Of a stretch of DNA of 35,634 nucleotides, positions 31,128 to 35,634 are shown piece after piece (the stretch's first letter is position 1; every line of letters begins with the position of its first letter). The translations under genes were made by a program, and so were the position numbers. Below the pieces are notes generated by a model. That model was not told the DNA's origin and did no database searches. It saw only the letters and a list, made by a program, of their open reading frames with translations. The DNA is taken from contig JAFQES010000012.1 in NCBI GenBank assembly GCA_017398945.1, positions 1 through 35,634 on the forward strand, read 5' to 3'. This DNA is from Bacilli bacterium (GTDB lineage Bacteria; Bacillota_I; Bacilli_A; RF39; UBA660).

Positions 31128-31925
31128 CTATTTTTTTGACTTTTTATTTCTTCTTGTTAATGCTAATTGTTCATTTTTTCTTTTTTGTTCATTATTAACG
31201 ATGCTATCAAAATCTTTATTTTCTTTAAAAGTACCATCTTCTGTAACATTATATAATCCAACTGTTTTTTTAGGATTTACTATCCATAGTTTTTTTATTT
31301 CAGGAACACTATCATAATAAGCCCCAAGAATATACCAATTACAATAAACTCTAACTTCCTCAGAAGTAATATGCTTTGTTCTTGTACCTGGTTCACATTT
31401 AATTCTTTGTCTTTCGTTTCGTTCATCTAAAATCTCATTTATTATTTGACATAGGGTTTCGGTTAAATTTAATCCTTCAATATTTTTCAAACCAATCTGC
31501 CCGCTTGGATTTACAACTCTTCCTGATTTTTTTACTACTGTAATATCATTATCTATAGAAATAATATCTATTACTTTTGTTTTCCCTACTAAAAAGGTCC
31601 TTTCCATTTTTTTTATAATATTGTAGTTAACTGTTTCAGGTTCTTCTTCTGGTAAATAATAATTAAAATTTGGTAATTCTTCTTTTATTTTTCTTAACGT
31701 CCAATATCCTAAAAGAGTTTCATAGAATTCTAAATCCTCATATATTTCATCAATTTTTTGAATTGTATCGAAAGTACGAGGTTGCAAATCTAATAATTTT
31801 TCTTTGAAAGTTGTATACTTGTATTTTAAAAAAATTGCAGCTCTTACTTCATTGATTATTTTTATTGTTATTCTTTCGGTATTTTTTAAATAACTAATAA
31901 ATTCTCTTTCTGTTATGCTTAACAC
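31128..31925 (-). CDS. Unknown protein, first of two tandem paralogues
   Basis: A 265-residue relative of the gene after it, with the same order of blocks: YLKNTERITIKIINEVRAA, LQPRTFDTI, GYWTLRKIKEELPNF, YLPEEEP, VGKTKVIDIIS, then KDFDSIVNNEQKR and a basic tail (RRNKKSKK). The basic C-terminal tail suggests nucleic-acid or ribosome contact, but that is only a guess. GTG start with AGGGGGTATTT upstream. It lies 18 bp after mscL, so it appears to be in an operon with mscL. The two copies have diverged in the middle, so this is an old duplication. Confidence 0.65.
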   Translation of the reverse strand: MLSITEREFISYLKNTERITIKIINEVRAAIFLKYKYTTFKEKLLDLQPRTFDTIQKIDEIYEDLEFYETLLGYWTLRKIKEELPNFNYYLPEEEPETVNYNIIKKMERTFLVGKTKVIDIISIDNDITVVKKSGRVVNPSGQIGLKNIEGLNLTETLCQIINEILDERNERQRIKCEPGTRTKHITSEEVRVYCNWYILGAYYDSVPEIKKLWIVNPKKTVGLYNVTEDGTFKENKDFDSIVNNEQKRKNEQLALTRRNKKSKK

Positions 31926-31943
31926 AAATACCCCCTAACCTTT

Positions 31944-32390
31944 CTATTTTTGTTTTTTTAATAGATCTCTAATTTCTTCTAAAAGTTGTACTTCATCAGA
32001 TTTTTTAGGAGCTTCTTTTTTTTCTTCTTTTACTTCTTCTTTGTGTTTAAATCTTTCAAAAACTTTTACCATCATAAAAATACAAGCTGCTACAATTAAA
32101 AAGTCTACAATTGTTTGAATAAATAATCCATATGCAATAGTAGCATCTTTAATTTTAATACTTAAGTTACTAAAATCTAAGCCACCCATTAAAGTTCCAA
32201 TTAAAGGCATTAAAACATCATTTACTAAACTTGTAACAATTTTCCCAAATGCTCCACCAACAATAACACCGACAGCCATATCAACAACATTACCACGGGA
32301 AATAAATGTTTTAAATTCTCCAACACTTTTCATTAATTTATTGTTTTTTAATTTTTCTACATTTTCTTTTACTATTTTATTTTTTGCCAT
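31944..32390 (-). CDS. mscL: Large-conductance mechanosensitive channel MscL
   Basis: A pentameric membrane channel that opens under tension to release solutes on osmotic downshock. The first membrane helix [37 protein letters not shown] is almost canonical, the second is [22 protein letters not shown], and the cytoplasmic bundle is [13 protein letters not shown]. It has an extra 20-residue charged N-terminus ([13 protein letters not shown]) before the usual start. ATG at 32390 has GGTGAT four bases upstream; a GTG four codons earlier is inside that site. TTGCTT-17-TATTAT (32437-32409, minus) is its likely promoter. The first gene of an operon with the two paralogues. Confidence 0.96.
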   Translation of the reverse strand: MAKNKIVKENVEKLKNNKLMKSVGEFKTFISRGNVVDMAVGVIVGGAFGKIVTSLVNDVLMPLIGTLMGGLDFSNLSIKIKDATIAYGLFIQTIVDFLIVAACIFMMVKVFERFKHKEEVKEEKKEAPKKSDEVQLLEEIRDLLKKQK

Positions 32391-32408
32391 ACTTATCACC
32401 AATTAAAT

Positions 32409-32437
32409 ATAATAAAAGGAAAACACTAAAAAAGCAA
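32409..32437 (-). promoter_or_regulatory. Promoter of mscL
   Basis: TTGCTT (32437-32432), 17-bp spacer, TATTAT (32414-32409), upstream of mscL. Confidence 0.55.
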
Positions 32438-32454
32438 GTGAATCTCAGAAAAAA

Positions 32455-32483
32455 TTGCATAATTTAATACATTATTATATACT
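32455..32483 (+). promoter_or_regulatory. Promoter of the first kinase-like gene
   Basis: TTGCAT (32455-32460), 17-bp spacer, TATACT (32478-32483), about 24 bases before the start at 32507. Confidence 0.6.
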
Positions 32484-32506
32484 AAGTGACATTGAGGGAG
32501 TTTTTT

Positions 32507-33571
32507 ATGACGATAGATTTTAATGTTAGACATTTTGATTATGATAATAGAGTTGGTAATTTAACTAAAGAAGCAGTTGGCAAAGTAAAAAGCGAAAAAC
32601 ATTTTCCTATTTTTAACGAAAATGGAAAAGAAGTTATTTTTAAACCATTATCAAAAACTAAACCGCTTAGTACCCCTTTATTTGCTTATAGCGAAGTTCT
32701 TTGGTCTCATATCATAAAAACTTATTTTGACGAAAAAACACCATTATATCACTTGGCTGTGTGCGAAAAAATTGAAGAACTACATCCAAAATATTATCAT
32801 CATGGTACAGTTGTAGAAAGTATTACTAACAAAAATGAAGATTTAGTAAATCTATTAGAATACTATTTAGCTAATCCTCATGAGTCAGTTGATATTGCTA
32901 CATACATTAATTATTGTGAAAAGTTCTATGATTACTCTTTCTTTTTTGAAACACCAATATTTCAAGAAAACAAACAGATTAGTGAAAACTTTGCTTTACA
33001 AATATTATTATCTTTATTAAAAGCAGACCAAAATTTTCATTATGAAAATGTTGCTTTTAAAACTGAAGGCGGCAAAATAACTCAACTAGCGCCTAGTATA
33101 GATCATGAATTTTCAACAATGTTTTTGTATGCCGATGACCCTAATAGACATAATGTTTTATATAATAGATTTTTAGAAAAATTTAAAATAAAATCAGAAA
33201 ATTCCGTTGAAAATCAAATTTTCAATTTATTTAATAAAAATTCTGCACCAATAAAAAATTTAGATGCTGTAGTAAAACATCATCCAGATGTTGCCGCAAG
33301 GTTTTTAAAACAACTACAAAGACTATTGGCAGATTTAAAAAGAGAAAAGATTTTTTTACAGAACAAAGGTTACATGACACCATTTAATTCTAATAATTAC
33401 GAAATAGGTGAATTGCTATATAAAGAAAATGATGAGTTAGCAGCTAAAGCAAAAAGGAAACAACTAAATCAATATATTTTGAATTTAGGAATATTTAGCA
33501 ATCGAGTAAACGAAGAGATTATCGAAACTGGTAAAACATTAGAACGCGCTATTAGACATCGTTTAAGATAA
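32507..33571 (+). CDS. HipA-like kinase-fold protein, first of the three-gene cluster
   Basis: About 354 residues. The N-lobe shows VIFKPLS (candidate ATP-binding lysine) and a helix opening YSEVLWS (candidate alpha-C Glu). The C-lobe segment KADQNFHYENVAF aligns with the HipA catalytic loop (N-x-D-x-H-x-x-N), with Asn where the catalytic Asp would be. LAPSIDHEFS fits the metal-binding D of the HipA LAPxYD motif. It may thus be a weak or inactive kinase. Start chosen at the ATG with GAGGGAG upstream; the frame extends seven codons further. An MTIDFNVRHF beginning looks natural. No HipB partner is present. It is followed by a DUF3419-like gene. Confidence 0.5.
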   Translation: MTIDFNVRHFDYDNRVGNLTKEAVGKVKSEKHFPIFNENGKEVIFKPLSKTKPLSTPLFAYSEVLWSHIIKTYFDEKTPLYHLAVCEKIEELHPKYYHHGTVVESITNKNEDLVNLLEYYLANPHESVDIATYINYCEKFYDYSFFFETPIFQENKQISENFALQILLSLLKADQNFHYENVAFKTEGGKITQLAPSIDHEFSTMFLYADDPNRHNVLYNRFLEKFKIKSENSVENQIFNLFNKNSAPIKNLDAVVKHHPDVAARFLKQLQRLLADLKREKIFLQNKGYMTPFNSNNYEIGELLYKENDELAAKAKRKQLNQYILNLGIFSNRVNEEIIETGKTLERAIRHRLR

Positions 33572-33575
33572 TTAT

Positions 33576-33604
33576 TTGACAAACGAAAACTTTTTATATA
33601 GAAT
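33576..33604 (+). promoter_or_regulatory. Promoter of the DUF3419-like gene
   Basis: Perfect TTGACA (33576-33581), 17-bp spacer, TAGAAT (33599-33604). Transcription would begin near 33611, inside the following hairpin. Confidence 0.75.
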
Positions 33605-33632
33605 ATCTCTCAACAAAAAAGGGAGATTTTTT
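33605..33632 (+). promoter_or_regulatory. Hairpin with T-tract that covers the RBS of the DUF3419-like gene
   Basis: ATCTCTC pairs with GGGAGAT (7 pairs, one G-T), followed by six T and then the ATG at 33635. The 3' arm is the Shine-Dalgarno. It can act as a terminator for readthrough from upstream and can hide the RBS in that RNA. Confidence 0.55.
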
Positions 33633-33634
33633 AT

Positions 33635-34633
33635 ATGGAAGCAAAAAACATTAATATCACAGAAGCGTTAGATTATAGTTTACAACTTATGCATAAGCCA
33701 GTTGAACAAGAGGATACTTTTTCTAGATACTCCCCTATTTATTTGGCACCTACTTCTAATTTAAAAGATATGGTTAATTTGTTTGACGTTAATAAAGATA
33801 ATAAATCAGCTTTAGTAGTTGGATCTCAAGGAGGACTAGCTTTTGAATTATTATTAAAAGGTTATAAGAAAATAGATTGCTTTGATAAAAATATATTGCA
33901 ATATATGTATTTTGAATTAATTTTAGTAGCCATAAAAAATTTAACTTTTGAGGGTTTTACAAAATTTTTAACTGGTAATAAAAATCTGTTTTTACTATCT
34001 GATGATATATTAAATCATTTAATATATCATTTATCCCCAATGGCATTTGAATATTGGAGAGAATTACAAGATTTTAATTTCGGATTTATTAATATTAAAA
34101 ACGGATTATTTAGATCTGATTATTATTTAGATAAAGATTACTTAGCCAAGTTATCAAGCATATATAATGAAGCTGATTTTTTGCGTTTACAAAAAATATT
34201 AAATAGTAAGGAATATGAAATTGACTATCACATATGTGATATTGAAGATATTCCGTATGAATTTGAAGGAAACAAATATGATTTAATTATGTTTGATAAT
34301 ATTTTTCAATATTATAAATCTATCCCAAAATTAGATAACGTGGCAGCAGCTAATCGTTTTGCTACTGGCCAAATAAACGATATGTTAAATCCTCAAGGCT
34401 TTTTACAAATGGCTTATGGTTTTTATCTATCATGTACAGCCACAAAACAAAATTTGAACTTACCTACTCAAGCTTATCGTTATCCTAATTGGGCGATTGT
34501 TGACGAAAAAAAGAATGGTTTTATTCCCCAATTATTAAAAAAATATCCAAACAATTATAAACTTGATTTTATTCCCGGCGTTGAAGAAGGAAAAACAGAG
34601 AATGTCGTTTTATCTAGACAAAAGCATTTATAA
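33635..34633 (+). CDS. DUF3419/BtaA-like SAM-dependent transferase
   Basis: The N-terminal half has a Rossmann-like SAM-binding start, SALVVGSQGGLAFELLLKG. It is followed by KIDCFDKNILQYMYFELILVAI and FEGFTKFLTG. This arrangement (D-x-N-x-x-Q after the second strand, then a helix and an F-x-x-F-L-x-G block) matches DUF3419/BtaA, whose known member transfers the 3-amino-3-carboxypropyl group of SAM to diacylglycerol. The second strand pair, CDIEDIPY and YDLIMFDNIFQYY, is typical of methyltransferase folds. 332 residues. Strong SD GGGAG. It lies between the two HipA-like genes. The actual substrate here is unknown. Confidence 0.65.
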   Translation: MEAKNINITEALDYSLQLMHKPVEQEDTFSRYSPIYLAPTSNLKDMVNLFDVNKDNKSALVVGSQGGLAFELLLKGYKKIDCFDKNILQYMYFELILVAIKNLTFEGFTKFLTGNKNLFLLSDDILNHLIYHLSPMAFEYWRELQDFNFGFINIKNGLFRSDYYLDKDYLAKLSSIYNEADFLRLQKILNSKEYEIDYHICDIEDIPYEFEGNKYDLIMFDNIFQYYKSIPKLDNVAAANRFATGQINDMLNPQGFLQMAYGFYLSCTATKQNLNLPTQAYRYPNWAIVDEKKNGFIPQLLKKYPNNYKLDFIPGVEEGKTENVVLSRQKHL

Positions 34634-34692
34634 TTCGACATTTTTTTCGTATGTTTTATTATAAAATAAATATTATCTTATTGAGGTGAAAT

Positions 34693-35490
34693 ATGATTTA
34701 TTTAACAAAAGATGATTTAAAACAGTTAGAACATGAAAAAAATCTAAAATATAAATATGTTAATTTAAGTAGCGGTAATTATCATATGAAATGTTGTGAC
34801 CAAAGTAATATGGTTAAAGAACTATTTGGTAAAAAAATAGCTAATATAATAGGTTTATCTTGTCCTGATTATCAATATATTACAGAGGCTAATTGTATTT
34901 TAAGTAAAAACATTAAAATTGATCACACTTTTTTTTGGGCCCATGAACTAGGAATTGATGGTACTACTTTAAAAAATATTGGCGAATGTTTAGAATTTCA
35001 AAAAGCCAATTATAATAGATTTACCAATGTTCAAGAAATAATGTTTCAAGTTTACTTAATGCATTTTATGGATATAATCTTTAGTAATATAGATCGAAGT
35101 ATTGTAAATTTTGGCTTTAAATTAAATGATGATAATACCGGCTATCTAGCTATAATTGATCACGGAGAAATGTTTGATCATTTTAATTTAGCAACTCGCC
35201 CCCTATCCTTTGAAAAAGCTGGCAATTTAGATTATACTGCTTATACTAAAGTAATAGAATTTAAATGTTTTATTTCTAAAATGGCTCCAGAATTATTAAA
35301 AGTTTTTGAACAGTTGTTTTTATTATTTGAACCAAAAAAGATTAAACTTATGATTGAACAAATAGAAACAGAAAATAATTTAAAATTATTTAATAAAAAG
35401 GAAATATTAAAAAATTATAAAATTAACTATAAAGGATTAAGTAAAGTCCTTAAAAAAGATGTTTCTTTAAGACGAAAAAAACAAGACTAA
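34693..35490 (+). CDS. HipA-like kinase-fold protein, last of the three-gene cluster
   Basis: 265 residues. N-lobe: YHMKCCD (candidate lysine) and MVKELFGKKIANIIGL (candidate alpha-C Glu). The catalytic loop FSNIDRSIVNFGF follows the HipA N-x-D-R-H-x-x-N-F-G-F pattern with Ser in place of His but with Asp and the distal Asn kept. IIDHGEMF fits the second metal-binding D (PxFDxG). This copy keeps the catalytic Asp, unlike the first. GAGGTGAAAT precedes the ATG. No antitoxin-like gene is adjacent. It is followed by an IS-type remnant and a strong terminator. HipA-like proteins phosphorylate aminoacyl-tRNA synthetases or other targets; the target here cannot be told. Confidence 0.6.
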   Translation: MIYLTKDDLKQLEHEKNLKYKYVNLSSGNYHMKCCDQSNMVKELFGKKIANIIGLSCPDYQYITEANCILSKNIKIDHTFFWAHELGIDGTTLKNIGECLEFQKANYNRFTNVQEIMFQVYLMHFMDIIFSNIDRSIVNFGFKLNDDNTGYLAIIDHGEMFDHFNLATRPLSFEKAGNLDYTAYTKVIEFKCFISKMAPELLKVFEQLFLLFEPKKIKLMIEQIETENNLKLFNKKEILKNYKINYKGLSKVLKKDVSLRRKKQD

Positions 35491-35496
35491 TAGTGA

Positions 35497-35520
35497 TGTG
35501 AACCCCAAATAGGAGACATT
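35497..35520. mobile_element. Degenerate IS150-type terminal repeat
   Basis: TGTGAACCCCAAATAGGAGA plus CATT resembles the end at 28281 (18 of 26 bases match). No transposase is attached. A solo end left by an IS, or a weak coincidence. Confidence 0.4.
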
Positions 35521-35539
35521 AATAAAAAAACAGTAGATT

Positions 35540-35567
35540 AAAAAGAGAAAATTATTTTTCTCTTTTT
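35540..35567 (+). terminator. Terminator of the last kinase-like gene
   Basis: AAAAAGAGAAAA/TTTTCTCTTTTT (12 bp, 4-nt loop); the 3' arm supplies a T-rich end on the plus strand. Confidence 0.75.
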
Positions 35568-35595
35568 GTGTAAGTTTTTCTCTTTTTCTTAACTT

Positions 35596-35624
35596 TTGAC
35601 TTTAATCTAGTTGTATTGTAAAAT
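35596..35624 (+). promoter_or_regulatory. Promoter facing out of the window
   Basis: TTGACT (35596-35601), 17-bp spacer, TAAAAT (35619-35624). It should drive a + strand gene beyond the right edge. Confidence 0.6.
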
Positions 35625-35634
35625 AATATCCAAT

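Noticed and set aside
1-35634. Mycoplasma-type code (TGA = Trp)
   Set aside because: TGA ends several intact genes, for example the ORF ending at 23140 and the one ending at 30301, and Trp is encoded by TGG throughout.
1-35634. CRISPR array
   Set aside because: No set of regularly spaced repeats of 20-40 bases was found, and no cas gene is present.

Overview
The window comes from a low-GC Gram-positive bacterium of the Bacillota/Bacilli side. It is very AT-rich and uses the standard stop set, with TGA as a real terminator, so it is not a code-4 mollicute. Shine-Dalgarno sites are AGGAGG or AGGTGA type. Cell-wall enzymes are present (a D,D-carboxypeptidase and a LytR-CpsA-Psr protein). The gene order carries the Bacillus-like backbone dacF - spoIIAA - sigF - spoVA - scpA - scpB. 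My best guess is an uncultivated gut Bacilli lineage of RF39 or Erysipelotrichales-like type, but the sequence alone does not prove it.

Layout. (1) 1-1000: the 3' part of a tyrosine integrase, cut by the window edge, then short repeats and hairpins that may mark the end of a mobile element. (2) 1000-3740: a DUF975 membrane protein and RecG. (3) 3700-7900: a candidate small RNA, a lipoprotein and an accessory block on the minus strand (DUF7674-like, NTF2/SnoaL-like, an orphan CHC2 zinc finger joined to an HTH, a Ppx/GppA phosphatase and a HAD-like protein). (4) 8000-18000: tRNA-Leu, scpB/scpA, spoVAE-AD-AC, a sporulation-type sigma factor with a SpoIIAA-like STAS protein but no SpoIIAB, an LCP protein, a DAACS symporter and a D-Ala-D-Ala carboxypeptidase. 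(5) 18000-22000: pnp, rpsO, a hypothetical protein and a membrane thioredoxin. (6) 22100-26250: an acidic unknown protein, a five-tRNA operon, an alanine-racemase-like protein lacking its PLP lysine, and a compact UvrD-type helicase. (7) 26250-28400: an ABC exporter, then a gene-poor patch with a 27-residue hydrophobic ORF and an IS3/IS150-type remnant. (8) 28400-30330: tRNA-Gln(CTG) - gltX - tRNA-Glu(CTC) on one strand. (9) 30300-32400: mscL followed by two tandem unknown paralogues. (10) 32450-35500: a + strand cluster of HipA-like kinase fold, DUF3419/BtaA-like transferase and HipA-like kinase fold, followed by another degenerate IS end.

The strongest leads are: the altered sigma-F module, where SpoIIAB is absent and the SpoIIAA phospho-serine position is Glu; the three-gene kinase/transferase/kinase cluster, which has an overlapping promoter, terminator-like hairpin and RBS; the GluRS gene flanked by tRNAs for both of its likely substrates; the racemase-like pseudoenzyme; a compact three-hairpin RNA candidate; and a short hydrophobic-peptide ORF enclosed by a 12-bp long-range inverted repeat.
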